Numbered from the stretch's first letter, positions 9,259 to 18,820 are shown. The stretch: DNA of 64,000 nt from a bacterium (GCA_002718715.1 PBFJ01000041.1:1-64000), one strand, 5' to 3'. The notes: a model not told the origin generated them from the letters alone. Made by a program: numbers and translations.

Positions 9259-10257
9259 CTAAATCTGATATGAATTTTTGGAATTATATCTTTCCAAGTT
9301 AGAAGGGTCAGTAAACCAATCGATAGTAATTCTCAATCCTTTCTCAAAACCATTAAGATCTCCAAATTCTGGTTCCCAGTTAGTTAATTTTTTTAGTAAT
9401 GAATTATCACCAAATAATCTCTCAACTTCTGAATTTTTTGGCCTTAAACGATTTTCTTCACTTTTAATAGTTATTTCTACATTCATTATTTTTGCAATGA
9501 GTAAAGCTGTTTCTTCTATAGAAATTTCAAAATTACTTGCTGAATTTATTATTTTTCCAATAACTATTTCGTTATTTAGAAGTTTAACAAATGCCGAACA
9601 AGTATCGCTGACGAAATTAAAGTCCCTAGTGGGTGATATCTTTCCTAATTTTATTTCTTTTTTACCACTTGCGATTTGCGTGATGATTGTTGGAATTACA
9701 GCTCTATTACTTTGTCTAGGTCCATAAGTATTAAATGGTCTTAAAATTGTAACTGGAGTATTAAAACTTTTCCAAAAACTTGTTGCAATTTGATCTGCCG
9801 CTATTTTACTTGCTGAATATGGAGATTGACCAACAAGTGGGTGGCTTTCATTAATCGGAACAAATTGCGCTGTTCCATAAGTTTCAGAGGTAGATGTATG
9901 AATTACTTGCTTTATATTTAAATCTTTTGCGGCTTGCAATATATTTAATGTCCCATGCACATTAGTATCGATATAACTAGCAGGAGCAATATAACTATAA
10001 GGAATTGCAATCAAAGCCGCTAGGTGAAATACATGAGTACAATCTTTCATGGCTTCTTTAACGCAATTAGTATCTCTTATATCTCCTAAAAAAAAATCTA
10101 TCTTTTCGATAATTTTTGCAGGTAAAGTATCTAACCAACCTTTACTTCCATATGAATTATAAATACAAAAAGCTTTTACTTTATAATCATTTTGAATTAG
10201 CTTTTCCACTAAATGTGAGCCAATAAATCCATCAGCGCCAGTTACTAAAACTTTCAT
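9259..10257 (-). CDS. legB: LegB, NDP-hexosamine 4,6-dehydratase of legionaminic acid synthesis
   Basis: This 332-residue extended SDR catalyses the first committed step of legionaminate synthesis: oxidation at C4 and loss of water across C5-C6 of an NDP-N-acetylglucosamine. It has the NAD-binding TGADGFIGSHL (residues 6-16), the serine/threonine motif HTSTSETYG (120-128) and catalytic Y147-x3-K151 in SPYSASK, with LRPFNTYGPRQS after it; all are typical of LegB rather than GalE. Length fits. Because a PtmE-like guanylyltransferase is present, the substrate may be the GDP-linked sugar, as in Campylobacter. It is last in the minus-strand run that begins at 12975, separated from ptmA by 183 bp. 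Confidence 0.92.
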   Translation of the reverse strand: MKVLVTGADGFIGSHLVEKLIQNDYKVKAFCIYNSYGSKGWLDTLPAKIIEKIDFFLGDIRDTNCVKEAMKDCTHVFHLAALIAIPYSYIAPASYIDTNVHGTLNILQAAKDLNIKQVIHTSTSETYGTAQFVPINESHPLVGQSPYSASKIAADQIATSFWKSFNTPVTILRPFNTYGPRQSNRAVIPTIITQIASGKKEIKLGKISPTRDFNFVSDTCSAFVKLLNNEIVIGKIINSASNFEISIEETALLIAKIMNVEITIKSEENRLRPKNSEVERLFGDNSLLKKLTNWEPEFGDLNGFEKGLRITIDWFTDPSNLERYNSKNSYQI

Positions 10258-10440
10258 AAATAGTTTCTAAAATATTTTTAATTAATTTATCTTTTTAACT
10301 TCATTAATATTATCATTTTGCAAGTTTATTAGTACATTGCAAAGAAATTTTCTCAACTAAGTTAATCAGATTTCTAATTGATTAATATAAAACTTTATTT
10401 AATAAAATTAATTTTCAAAAATAAAAATAATTTTGAAATT

Positions 10441-11247
10441 TCACCAAACCCCCCATCCACCATCAACAATTATATTCTGCCCAGTAACCCAGGAGGATAA
10501 ATTTGTTGAAAGATAAATAGCTGCACCTACAATATCACTCTCTGATCCCATTCTTTTTAAGGGTGTTTTTTCAATATAACGTTTTACAAATTCTTCAGGT
10601 TGGTCTCTGAAAATACCACCTGGAGAAATTGAATTTACTCTTATTTTTGGAGCTAAAACTGTTGACATCCATCTTGTTAGTTGCAAAAGACCCGCTTTGC
10701 TTACTGAGTAAGCAGCTGGATTATTCAATTTAGTATTTTCATATATAGATAAATCTGGCCCATATATTCCATAAATTGACCCCACATTAATAATTGATGC
10801 GTTAGATGATTTCTCTAATAATTTTTTATTCTTTTGTATTATCTGAAAAGAAGCTGAAAGGTTAACTTCAATTGCTCTCCTCCAAGTATCTAAAGATTGA
10901 TTTTCTAGAGAAGTTGCCCATCCATCTAAATTTGATGATCCTACAAAAGCAGCATTGTTAATTAATATATCTAGACAATTAAAACGGTCCTCAATAAAAG
11001 GTCCTATTTTTGCAATATCCTCTGGAGATTCTAAATCACAAAAAATTGAAGATACTTTATTTTTAAATTTTTCGTTTAATTTATTTTTAAATTTAATTAG
11101 ATCTGAATTTGGATGGTCAAGAAGTATTAGATTGCAATCCATTTCTGCAAAAGCAAAAGTTAATGCTTGTCCTACATGCCCAGAAGCGCCTGTAATTAGA
11201 CAAGTTTTTCCCTTTATATCTAACATTTCTTCTACTTTTAATGTCAT
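10441..11247 (-). CDS. ptmA: PtmA-like short-chain dehydrogenase
   Basis: This 268-residue classical SDR has the cofactor loop TGASGHVGQAL (residues 19-29), NNAAF, the serine of NVGSIYG and the catalytic YSVSK with SPGGIF after it. The C-terminal SSWVTGQNIIVDGGWGVW is the classic SDR ending. In Campylobacter jejuni, PtmA sits beside PtmB and takes part in making the hexosamine precursor of CMP-legionaminate; the same neighbour order is seen here. The ATG at 11247 is used; an internal ATG at residue 8 (MLDIKGK) is also plausible because many relatives begin there. It follows the cytidylyltransferase by 28 bases. Its exact reaction is uncertain even in known systems. Confidence 0.82.
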   Translation of the reverse strand: MTLKVEEMLDIKGKTCLITGASGHVGQALTFAFAEMDCNLILLDHPNSDLIKFKNKLNEKFKNKVSSIFCDLESPEDIAKIGPFIEDRFNCLDILINNAAFVGSSNLDGWATSLENQSLDTWRRAIEVNLSASFQIIQKNKKLLEKSSNASIINVGSIYGIYGPDLSIYENTKLNNPAAYSVSKAGLLQLTRWMSTVLAPKIRVNSISPGGIFRDQPEEFVKRYIEKTPLKRMGSESDIVGAAIYLSTNLSSWVTGQNIIVDGGWGVW

Positions 11248-11275
11248 TAATTTACTTTAAAAGTCACATAATAAA

Positions 11276-11992
11276 CTATCTTAAAGAATTTTTATCAAAA
11301 ATCAAATCTTTTCTTTTTTTTATTAAATGTTCAGCAACTGTAAAATCATATTTATCATCGATATCTAAAGCTCTTTCTTTGGGAATGATTACCCCTTTAA
11401 CATTACCTTCCCAAATTGATGAAGAATTTAAAATGAAATCTGTGCTAGTTGTGTAAGCAATGGTAGTTATATCAAAGCTTTTTGGAGCATCTTGTCTTCT
11501 ATTTATTGTTTTCCCAGTTATTAATCTTGAAGCAAAACCCTCATTATCTAACTTAACCATATTAAACCAAGGATTTCTTTGTGAAGGAGTAACAGTAATA
11601 ACTATCTCATTTTTGGAATTTAATTTATCTAGACAAATTTCTGTATCCTTTAAGGATCTAAGAGGAGAAGTTGGAGGTAAACTTATAAACTTATCAAAAT
11701 ATAATCCTTTATTAAATAAAGTATTTACAGCATGTTTCCAAGATAAAAACTCTGGCGCGTTATCTCGAGCAAGTTCTAAAGGCCTTATTATAACTTTTGA
11801 ACCATAATCAATTGCTATTTTTTCAATTTCCTTGGAATCTGTTGAAACATAAACCTCATCAATGAATTTATTTATTTTTGCAATGTAAATTGAATAAGCT
11901 ATCAAAGGATGATCTGATAATAATAATTGATTTTTTTGAGGTAATCCCTTAGAACCTCCTCTGGCAAATATAAATGCAATTGTTTTTTTCAT
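11276..11992 (-). CDS. legF: LegF/PtmB, CMP-legionaminic acid synthetase (acylneuraminate cytidylyltransferase family)
   Basis: This 238-residue enzyme activates the finished nonulosonic acid with CTP. It shows the family N-terminus FIFARGGSKGLPQKNQLLL (residues 7-25), VYVSTDSKEIE, the CMP-NeuAc synthetase signature LPPTSPLRSLKD near residue 105 and the late RALDIDDKYDFTVAE motif, which carries the conserved Asp pair. Length and motifs fit LegF/PtmB/NeuA. Its TAA-to-ATG junction with the upstream oxidoreductase shares one base, so the two are probably translated together. The surrounding LegB/C/H/I/G genes make legionaminate a better guess than sialic acid. Confidence 0.9.
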   Translation of the reverse strand: MKKTIAFIFARGGSKGLPQKNQLLLSDHPLIAYSIYIAKINKFIDEVYVSTDSKEIEKIAIDYGSKVIIRPLELARDNAPEFLSWKHAVNTLFNKGLYFDKFISLPPTSPLRSLKDTEICLDKLNSKNEIVITVTPSQRNPWFNMVKLDNEGFASRLITGKTINRRQDAPKSFDITTIAYTTSTDFILNSSSIWEGNVKGVIIPKERALDIDDKYDFTVAEHLIKKRKDLIFDKNSLR

Positions 11993-12975
11993 TAATTTTT
12001 AGATGACATTTTTTTTGCGCAACAAATTAAATTAAGTGATTCAAATGCATCATATACACTGCATCGAGAAGATTCTATATTTTCTGCAAACTTGAAGAAA
12101 TTTTCAAATTGTTTTACATATTTGTAATCTAAATCATTTTCTGATTTATATAAAATCGATTCTTTACATTCTGGTTCTTTAATTCTGATGATTTGATTAT
12201 TTAAATCCCAGGTAATATTGGCATTGGAAAATCTTATTTTAATATATCTTTCTTGCGGCTTAGTACAGAAGTTAAGTTTCATAGTGAGAAATTTGCATGA
12301 TAAACATTCTGCCTGAATCAAAGCTATATCCTCTACATCTATTTCTAGTGAATTAGTATTCATTGATGAGGCGTATTTGATTTCAATTGGACCAAAAAGA
12401 TAGTTTATCAAGTCAATTTCATGGCTAAGTTCTAAAAGTACTCCTCCACCGAATTTATTTTGAGCAGAAACTGTTTTTTTATAGTCTGAATTTGGTCTCC
12501 AATCTGGCAACCATGAACCGCAATAACTCTCTATATCAATTATTTCCCCATAACTATTTAAACTTAAAATGTTCTCTAACTCTTTAAGACATTCATCATG
12601 TCTAAATACATAACCGACCATAATAGGTACAGTTTTGGAATATGCGAAAAGTTCATCCCAAGAGCTTTTTGACTCATTTCCTTTTCCTATAGGCTTCTCT
12701 ATAAAAGTGGGAATGCCCTGCTTGGCAAAAAATAATGCTTGGTTAAGATGAAAAGAGCATGGACTTGCAATTATCACGTAATTTGGTCGCCACTCTATAC
12801 ATTCTTGATAAGTAGTAAATTTCCTCTTACATAAATTTAATTCATCGGATTTAAAAAAAATTCCTTTTTTATATATTCCAATTTCAAAACCTGGCCAATT
12901 TTGATTTAAAATTCTTGCGTGTTTTCTAGCGATACTACCAAATCCAATTATTAGTATTCTCTTGGAATCTTTCAT
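11992..12975 (-). CDS. Gfo/Idh/MocA-family oxidoreductase (PtmF position in the legionaminate cluster)
   Basis: This 327-residue protein has an N-terminal Rossmann domain (ILIIGFGSIARKHARIL, residues 5-21), the family motif FIEKPIGKG with its catalytic lysine near residue 95, and a C-terminal domain with GGGVLLELSHEIDLINYLFG near residue 175, which matches the GG.l.d.g.H.id...~lfG signature. It should oxidise or reduce a sugar with NAD(P). It occupies the place of ptmF beside ptmB and ptmA, a gene pair linked in Campylobacter to supply of the amino-sugar precursor. I assign only position, not proven identity. It is first in a minus-strand operon with a 257-bp divergent promoter region shared with legC. 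Confidence 0.83.
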   Translation of the reverse strand: MKDSKRILIIGFGSIARKHARILNQNWPGFEIGIYKKGIFFKSDELNLCKRKFTTYQECIEWRPNYVIIASPCSFHLNQALFFAKQGIPTFIEKPIGKGNESKSSWDELFAYSKTVPIMVGYVFRHDECLKELENILSLNSYGEIIDIESYCGSWLPDWRPNSDYKKTVSAQNKFGGGVLLELSHEIDLINYLFGPIEIKYASSMNTNSLEIDVEDIALIQAECLSCKFLTMKLNFCTKPQERYIKIRFSNANITWDLNNQIIRIKEPECKESILYKSENDLDYKYVKQFENFFKFAENIESSRCSVYDAFESLNLICCAKKMSSKN

Positions 12976-13160
12976 ATAACTAATAATGAATTTTAAAATT
13001 ATTTGATTTTATTATCTCATGAAGTATGTTTTATATTTAAAAATTTTTTAATTTAAAAACTAAAGAAAACGCATTATATAGGTTGGAAAATAGATTATCC
13101 AATTTTTTTTTCATGCATATTAATCTTCTAAGATTTAAAGAAAAATTTAAATTATTATGT

Positions 13161-13190
13161 ATTGTAGGATTGGTTCAACTTTATAATTTT
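13161..13190 (+). promoter_or_regulatory. Candidate promoter for legC operon
   Basis: A perfect TATAAT at 13182-13187 lies 45 bases before the legC ATG, with a weak -35-like ATTGTA at 13161-13166 (15-base spacer). It sits in the 257-bp gap between the divergent ptmF-position and legC genes. Confidence 0.4.
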
Positions 13191-13232
13191 ACTAATCTGA
13201 TCTTGATTAAGTAACTCTGTTTTTCATGATTT

Positions 13233-14390
13233 ATGAATAATCTAAGCAATAAGATAATCAATGGTATAAGGACAGTAGCAGGAAAAAATAACTTGCCCTT
13301 GCATGAACCAAGGTTTGATGAAGTTGAAATCAAAAATTTGCAGAAATGTATAGATTCTTCCTATGTCTCAACTGTTGGCAAGTATGTAAATATCTTTGAA
13401 AAAAATATTTCTGATTTTACAGGAGCAAAATACGCTATAGCAGTTGTAAATGGTACCTCAGCCTTACATCTTGCTCTTAAATTAGTTGGTGTTGATAGAA
13501 ATCATGAAGTTATTTGTCCATCTCTTACTTTCATTGGAACTGTTAACGCAATTAGTTATCTCGGCGCTAAGCCTCATTTCGTTGATTGTGAAGAGAAAAC
13601 TCTTGGGATTGATCCTTTAGCATTATCTAATTGGTTAGATGAAATATCAATTAAAAAGGGTAATAAAACCATTAATAAAAAAACAGGAAGACTAATTTCT
13701 GCAATCATTCCAATGCATACTTATGGTCATCCAGCTAAAATAGACCAATTACTAAAAATATCAAAAGAATACAATTTAAATCTTGTAGAGGATGCAGCTG
13801 AATCTCTAGGGAGTTTTTACAACAAAAAACATACTGGAACATTTGGTAAGATAGGCATATTAAGTTTTAACGGAAATAAAATTATTACTACTGGAGGTGG
13901 AGGTGCATTAATAACTAATGATAGTTCATTAGCTAAAAAAGCAAAACATATTTCTACTACAGCTAAGGTGCCTCATAAATGGCGTTATATTCATAATGAA
14001 ATAGGTTTCAACTATCGATTGCCCAATATAAATGCTGCTTTAGGATGTGCTCAATTTGAAAAAATAGAAAAATTCTTAAAGTCAAAAAGAGATCTTTTTA
14101 ACAAATATAGGGAAGTTTTAGATTCCATAGAGGGAATAAAGTTATTTAAAGAACCTAAAAACTCAAAAAGTAATTATTGGCTTCAAACAATTATTCTTGA
14201 AAATGGTTATGAGAATGAGTTTGAAATGATTTTAGAAAATACAAATAGAAATAACATTATGACAAGACCTGCTTGGGATCTAATACATGAATTGGAAATG
14301 TATATTGACTGTCCAAGATCACCTTTACCAGTATCAAAGTCATTATCAAAAAGAATAATTAATATACCTAGTAGCGCCTTTTTACTATGA
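13233..14390 (+). CDS. legC: LegC, PLP-dependent aminotransferase of legionaminic acid synthesis
   Basis: This 385-residue DegT/DnrJ/EryC1-family enzyme adds the 4-amino group to the 4-keto-6-deoxy sugar made by LegB, normally from glutamate. PLP-site residues are visible: NGTSALHLAL (73-82), D187 in VEDAAESLGS, and the Schiff-base lysine K216 in SFNGNKIITTGGGG. The N-terminus LPLHEPRFDEVEIKNL and length match the LegC subgroup. The ATG at 13233 is the first good start. Its stop overlaps the next ATG (ATGA), giving tight coupling with the acetyltransferase. It opens a plus-strand operon legC-legH-legI-legG. Confidence 0.93.
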   Translation: MNNLSNKIINGIRTVAGKNNLPLHEPRFDEVEIKNLQKCIDSSYVSTVGKYVNIFEKNISDFTGAKYAIAVVNGTSALHLALKLVGVDRNHEVICPSLTFIGTVNAISYLGAKPHFVDCEEKTLGIDPLALSNWLDEISIKKGNKTINKKTGRLISAIIPMHTYGHPAKIDQLLKISKEYNLNLVEDAAESLGSFYNKKHTGTFGKIGILSFNGNKIITTGGGGALITNDSSLAKKAKHISTTAKVPHKWRYIHNEIGFNYRLPNINAALGCAQFEKIEKFLKSKRDLFNKYREVLDSIEGIKLFKEPKNSKSNYWLQTIILENGYENEFEMILENTNRNNIMTRPAWDLIHELEMYIDCPRSPLPVSKSLSKRIINIPSSAFLL

Positions 14391-15007
14391 AATCAATTAT
14401 TTTGTTAGGCAATGGCGGCCACTGTAAATCTTGTATAGATGTTATTGAAAATTCAGATGAATTTCAGATTAAAGGCATTATTACCAAAGACAAAAATTTT
14501 TCAGAGAGATTTATGAATTACAAGATTCTTGGAAATGATGCAGCCATATCAAGTTCTTTTGATAAAGATGATTTTGGATTAATTGCGGTTGGTCAAATTA
14601 AGAGTGCAATTAAAAGAGTTTTATTATTTGATTTACTTAGAAAGAATAAAATTAAGTTAGCAACAGTTAGATCAAAAAATTCTTTAGTCTCAAGAACAGC
14701 CTTATTAGGGGAAGGGACAATAACTATGCATAATGCAATTATTAATAGTGATGCAAAGATTGGAATGAATTGCATTTTAAATACTAATTGTTTAGTTGAA
14801 CATGATGTGACAATTGGCAATCACTGCCATATTTCAACTGGTGTAATACTTAATGGAGGAGTCTCTATAGGAAATCAATCTTTTATTGGTAGCGGTTGTG
14901 TTGTCAAAGAGGGAATTACCATAGGAGATAATGTTTTAGTATCTGCAGGTCAAATAGTAATGAAAGATCTGGCATCTAATACTTTACATAAGAAGATTCT
15001 CGATTGA
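14387..15007 (+). CDS. legH: LegH/NeuD-type sugar N-acetyltransferase
   Basis: This 206-residue enzyme should acetylate the new 4-amino group using acetyl-CoA. It has an N-terminal PglD-type nucleotide-like domain beginning SIILLGNGGHCKSCIDVI (residues 3-20) and a C-terminal left-handed beta-helix of hexapeptide repeats (ISTGVILNGGVSIGNQ and ITIGDNVLVSAGQ). A histidine in CLVEHDVTIGNH is at the place of the catalytic His of PglD/NeuD proteins. Length is normal. Translation is coupled to legC by an ATGA overlap. A 76-bp gap separates it from legI. NeuD-like proteins can act on sialic acids, but LegB and LegC next door favour the legionaminate step. Confidence 0.9.
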   Translation: MKSIILLGNGGHCKSCIDVIENSDEFQIKGIITKDKNFSERFMNYKILGNDAAISSSFDKDDFGLIAVGQIKSAIKRVLLFDLLRKNKIKLATVRSKNSLVSRTALLGEGTITMHNAIINSDAKIGMNCILNTNCLVEHDVTIGNHCHISTGVILNGGVSIGNQSFIGSGCVVKEGITIGDNVLVSAGQIVMKDLASNTLHKKILD

Positions 15008-15083
15008 AGATTTATGAGTAATAAAAAAAAGATGATTAAATAAAGGTAAATAGGTTTAAGATTAAGTAAATATCTTTTTTATA

Positions 15084-16082
15084 TTGGTTTTAATTATTGC
15101 TGAAGCTGGTGTTAATCATAATGGGAGTCTAATTCGGGCTAAAGAATTAGTAGATGTTGCTAAAAACTGTGGAGCAGATATTGTAAAATTTCAGTCATTC
15201 AAGTCAAATAATCTAGTAATAAAAGATACAAAAAAAGCAGAATATCAAAGTATAAATACCAATAATGAAGATTCTCAGCTTGAAATGTTGAGCAAACTTG
15301 AACTTACATCTGAAGAACTATTAGATTTAAAAAATTACTGCACCAGCAAAAATATTGAATTTCTTTCTACAGCGTTTGATCTGGAAAGTTTAGATTTAAT
15401 AAATAAAATGAATTTGAAAAGATTTAAAATACCTTCTGGAGAAATAACAAATTTACCTTATTTGAGAAAAATTGGATCTTTTGGTAAGTCGATTATATTA
15501 TCAACTGGTATGGCAAATATAACTGAGATAGGCAATGCTTTAAATGAATTATATTTAGCTGGTACCTTAAGAAAAGATGTATCAATTTTGCATTGTACTT
15601 CAGAATATCCTGCTCCTTTTAAAGATGTTAATTTAAGAGCAATGTCTACAATAAAGAAAGAATTTAATGTAAAAGTTGGTTACTCGGATCATACTTTAGG
15701 AGTTGAAGTCGCTCTCGCAGCAGTTTCGTTAGGCGCACATATAATCGAAAAACATTTAACTTTAGATAAGAATTTAAGTGGTCCTGACCATAAAGCAAGT
15801 TTAGAACCTCAAGAATTTAACAACCTAGTAAAGGGAATTAGAAATATAACTGTGGCATTAGGCAAAAATGAAAAAAAAATTGCCAATTCAGAAATAAAAA
15901 ATTTACAAATAGTTAGAAAATCTATAGTTGCAAAAAAGGATATAAAAAAGGGTGAATTTTATACTGAAGAAAATTTAACAACAAAAAGACCTGCTATTGG
16001 AATATGCCCTATGAGATGGGATGAAATTATAGGGAAAAAATCTAATAAATACTACAAAATTGATGATTTAATTGAGTTTTGA
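15084..16082 (+). CDS. legI: LegI, N,N'-diacetyllegionaminate synthase (NeuB family)
   Basis: This 332-residue enzyme condenses phosphoenolpyruvate with the C6 sugar to make the nine-carbon acid. It shows LIIAEAGVNHNGSL at the N-terminus, DIVKFQSFKS, FKIPSGEITN, HCTSEYPAP, VGYSDHTLG and EKHLTLDKNLSGPDHKASLEP, all NeuB/LegI/PseI signatures, and a C-terminal SAF antifreeze-like domain from about residue 275 (RKSIVAKKDIKKGE). The start is TTG at 15084; the family N-terminus begins right there and the upstream frame meets a TAA at 15063 with no ATG or GTG between. Its stop lies 10 bases before the legG ATG. Confidence 0.93.
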   Translation: MVLIIAEAGVNHNGSLIRAKELVDVAKNCGADIVKFQSFKSNNLVIKDTKKAEYQSINTNNEDSQLEMLSKLELTSEELLDLKNYCTSKNIEFLSTAFDLESLDLINKMNLKRFKIPSGEITNLPYLRKIGSFGKSIILSTGMANITEIGNALNELYLAGTLRKDVSILHCTSEYPAPFKDVNLRAMSTIKKEFNVKVGYSDHTLGVEVALAAVSLGAHIIEKHLTLDKNLSGPDHKASLEPQEFNNLVKGIRNITVALGKNEKKIANSEIKNLQIVRKSIVAKKDIKKGEFYTEENLTTKRPAIGICPMRWDEIIGKKSNKYYKIDDLIEF

Positions 16083-16092
16083 TATTAAAAAT

Positions 16093-17214
16093 ATGAAAAG
16101 AATTGCTTTATTTACTGGAACTAGAGCAGAATATGGATTAATGAGGACTTTAATTCTCAAATTAATTGATAATAATAAATTTGATTTTAATTTATTAGTA
16201 TCATCAACTCATTTAAATGATAGATATGGAAAGACAATCAAAGAAATAGAAAATGATGGAGTAACTTTTTTACATCAATTGCCAATTAAATTTAATAATC
16301 CACGAGAATTAGATATGCCATATCAGACCGCTGATACCATAAAAGTAATTTCAAAAGCATTAAATAATATTAAACCAGACTATTTAATTCTCTTGGGTGA
16401 TAGATATGAAACTTTTGCTGCGGCTTCAGCTGCCCATTTATTGGGAATAAAAATAGTACACCTACATGGAGGAGAAACTACATTAGGAGCTATTGATGAT
16501 AAATTAAGAAATGCGATTTCACAGTTAAGTTCAATACATTTTACTTCAGCGGATATTCATAAACAAAAAGTCCAAAATATGATTTTAAGCGAAAAGAATA
16601 TTTTTGATATTGGCCCATTAATAATTGATGGCTTATTAAATTTTGAAAAAATCTCAAAAGAACAATTTGAAGATAAAACTGGATTTAATTTTCAAGAAAA
16701 AAACTTTTTAATTACATATCATCCTGAAACTATGTCTAATGATTTGGGGATTTCTGGTTTGGATAATTTATTGAAGGCTCTTTTAAATTTTAAGTGTAAT
16801 ATACTTTTTACCTCTCCAAATGCGGATAAAGGTTCAGATATAATTTTGGATAAAATTCAAAATTTCGTTGAGAGAAATAAGAATAATTACTTTTTTGTTC
16901 CCTCTTTAGGTCAAATATTATATTTAAACGCATTATTGCTTTTTGATTGTATTATTGGAAATTCTTCAAGTGGTATAAATGAAGCCTCTATGTTAAAAAA
17001 AAGCGTTATTAATATCGGAAATCGTCAAAAAGGAAGATATAAATTTGGAAAAGTTATTGATGTTAAAAGTGATTATAAATCTATTTCAAATGCCATCGAT
17101 CAAATATTTAAATTCCCAAAGGGAAATTTGTTTAACTTAGAAGAATTTAAGAAATCCTACATATCAAAATCACCTTCTGATCAAATTATTCAGTTCTTAG
17201 AGGATGATATTTAA
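16093..17214 (+). CDS. legG: LegG/NeuC, hydrolysing NDP-sugar 2-epimerase
   Basis: This 373-residue GT-B-fold enzyme removes the nucleotide and inverts C2 to give the free 6-deoxy-mannosamine-type precursor used by LegI. It has the NeuC N-terminus ALFTGTRAEYGLMR, LGDRYETFAAASAAHLLGI with the conserved Asp-Arg-x-Glu, LHGGETTLGAIDDKLRNAIS, TYHPETM and GNSSSGINEASML near the C-terminus. A TTG-started frame from 16072 is also open, but it would overlap legI; the ATG at 16093 gives the family-standard N-terminus. It ends the legC-legH-legI-legG operon. The presence of a PtmE-like enzyme suggests a GDP-linked substrate. Confidence 0.93.
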   Translation: MKRIALFTGTRAEYGLMRTLILKLIDNNKFDFNLLVSSTHLNDRYGKTIKEIENDGVTFLHQLPIKFNNPRELDMPYQTADTIKVISKALNNIKPDYLILLGDRYETFAAASAAHLLGIKIVHLHGGETTLGAIDDKLRNAISQLSSIHFTSADIHKQKVQNMILSEKNIFDIGPLIIDGLLNFEKISKEQFEDKTGFNFQEKNFLITYHPETMSNDLGISGLDNLLKALLNFKCNILFTSPNADKGSDIILDKIQNFVERNKNNYFFVPSLGQILYLNALLLFDCIIGNSSSGINEASMLKKSVINIGNRQKGRYKFGKVIDVKSDYKSISNAIDQIFKFPKGNLFNLEEFKKSYISKSPSDQIIQFLEDDI

Positions 17215-17463
17215 TAAAATAAGAAAATTATATTCTTGGAAAAAGATAAAATATTCTAATTTACTAGTTATTTTATACGTTTGTTTTAATCCCTTTATTT
17301 CTAATAGGACAACATCATATTAAATCCTAAAAAGATATAAATACAAATATCCTAAACCAAAGCACAGCATTAAGACGTTTACAAATTGGAATAAAATTAC
17401 CAACATGTGAAATAATTAATAGACTAAATCACTATTAAATAATTTTTTATTTAGTTATCAAAA

Positions 17464-18816
17464 ATGCTTATCAAATTCCCAAAAAAGATAGATAAAGAAA
17501 TTTTTAAATATAATAATGAAGGCCAAACGAAGTATGGTTTACCAAAGGAAGTTCTGTTCTGTAAATCTTGTGTAATAAGTAATCAGAGGCCTAATAGCAG
17601 TATTGAATTTAAAAACAAAAAAGATTCAAAAAAAAATACTATTAATTTTGATGAGAATTTAATTTGTGATGCCTGCAAGGTAAAAGATAAGAAAGCAAAA
17701 ATAAATTGGGAACTGAGAGAACAAGAATTAAAAGAACTTTGTGAAAAATTTAGAAAGAATGATGGAACTTATGATTGTCTTGTTCCTGGGAGTGGCGGAA
17801 AAGATAGTTTTATGCAGGCTCATTTATTAAAATATAAATATGGAATGAACCCTCTTACATGTACTTGGGCACCTCATATCTATACAGATTGGGGATGGCG
17901 TAATCATCAAGCATGGATTCATGCTGGGTTTGATAATATTCTTTTTACTCCTAATGGTAGGGTTCATAGACTTTTAACAAGATTAGCTGTTGATAACTTA
18001 TTACACCCCTTTCAGCCATTTATACTAGGACAAAAGAATTTAGCACCTAAAATAGCAAAAAACTATGGGATTTCTCTAATTTTTTATGGAGAAAATGAGG
18101 CGGAATATGGCAATCCTCTTAGTGATATGTCCCAGGCAATTAGAGATAAAAAATATTTAACAATTGATAATCAAGATGAAATAGTTCTTGGAGGTTCAAG
18201 TCTACATGAGCTTTATGAGATGGGTTTAAAAAAAGGGGATTTGGATCCTTATTTCCCTGTTAGTTCAGATTTAATCTTAGATAATAATATTCAGGTACAT
18301 TATTTGGGATATTATATAAAATGGCATCCACAGAATGCTTATTACTACAGCGTTGAAAATGGAGGCTTTGAAAGCTCTCCTGAGAGAACTGCTGGAACTT
18401 ATAGTACTTACAACTCAATAGATGACCGAATTGATGATTTTCATTATCATACAACTTGGATAAAATTTGGTATTGGGAGGGCGACATATGATGCTGCACA
18501 AGAGATAAGATCTGGAGAATTGACAAGGGAGGAAGGTGTTGCATTAGTTAATAAGTATGATGGGGAATTCCCTTTAAGGTGGAGTGATCAAATTTTCGAT
18601 TACTTAACTGTAGATAAAGAAAATTTTCCAAAAGCAAGTCAATTTTTTGAGAAACCTATTTTTGATAGAAATTACTATGATTTATTGTGCGATCAGTTTA
18701 GATCTCCACACCTTTGGAAATGGGATGAAGAAGAAGGTTGGCAGTTAAGACATATAATATCAAATATTAAAGGAGATCAATCAGATACAGCTAAGTATTG
18801 GGTTGGTAATAATTAA
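17464..18816 (+). CDS. ptmG: PtmG/WbpG/PseA-like N-acetyl sugar amidotransferase
   Basis: This 450-residue PP-loop ATP pyrophosphatase should amidate an acetamido group of a nonulosonic acid using ammonia passed from a HisF/HisH pair. Two cysteine pairs (C33-x2-C36 and C68-x2-C71) may bind zinc, and the ATP loop PGSGGKDSF lies at residues 108-116. FYGENEAEYGNP is also typical of WbpG-type proteins. In Campylobacter and Pseudomonas such enzymes make acetamidino groups and sit beside hisH/hisF copies, exactly as here. It is slightly longer than the usual 370-430 residues. The gene is set apart from legG by 249 bp, so it may have its own promoter, and is 4 bases before the HisF-HisH gene. Confidence 0.92.
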   Translation: MLIKFPKKIDKEIFKYNNEGQTKYGLPKEVLFCKSCVISNQRPNSSIEFKNKKDSKKNTINFDENLICDACKVKDKKAKINWELREQELKELCEKFRKNDGTYDCLVPGSGGKDSFMQAHLLKYKYGMNPLTCTWAPHIYTDWGWRNHQAWIHAGFDNILFTPNGRVHRLLTRLAVDNLLHPFQPFILGQKNLAPKIAKNYGISLIFYGENEAEYGNPLSDMSQAIRDKKYLTIDNQDEIVLGGSSLHELYEMGLKKGDLDPYFPVSSDLILDNNIQVHYLGYYIKWHPQNAYYYSVENGGFESSPERTAGTYSTYNSIDDRIDDFHYHTTWIKFGIGRATYDAAQEIRSGELTREEGVALVNKYDGEFPLRWSDQIFDYLTVDKENFPKASQFFEKPIFDRNYYDLLCDQFRSPHLWKWDEEEGWQLRHIISNIKGDQSDTAKYWVGNN

Positions 18817-18820
18817 TCAA

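Noticed and set aside
9278-9727. 149-codon open frame on the plus strand
   Set aside because: It lies wholly antisense to legB and shows no domain signature.
10955-11456. Two plus-strand frames of 71-101 codons
   Set aside because: They are antisense to ptmA and legF and read as serine/leucine-rich shadow translations.
15084-17214. Sialic acid (NeuNAc) or pseudaminic acid pathway
   Set aside because: LegB, LegC and NeuC-type LegG together point to legionaminate; pseudaminate needs PseB and PseG-type enzymes that I do not see.
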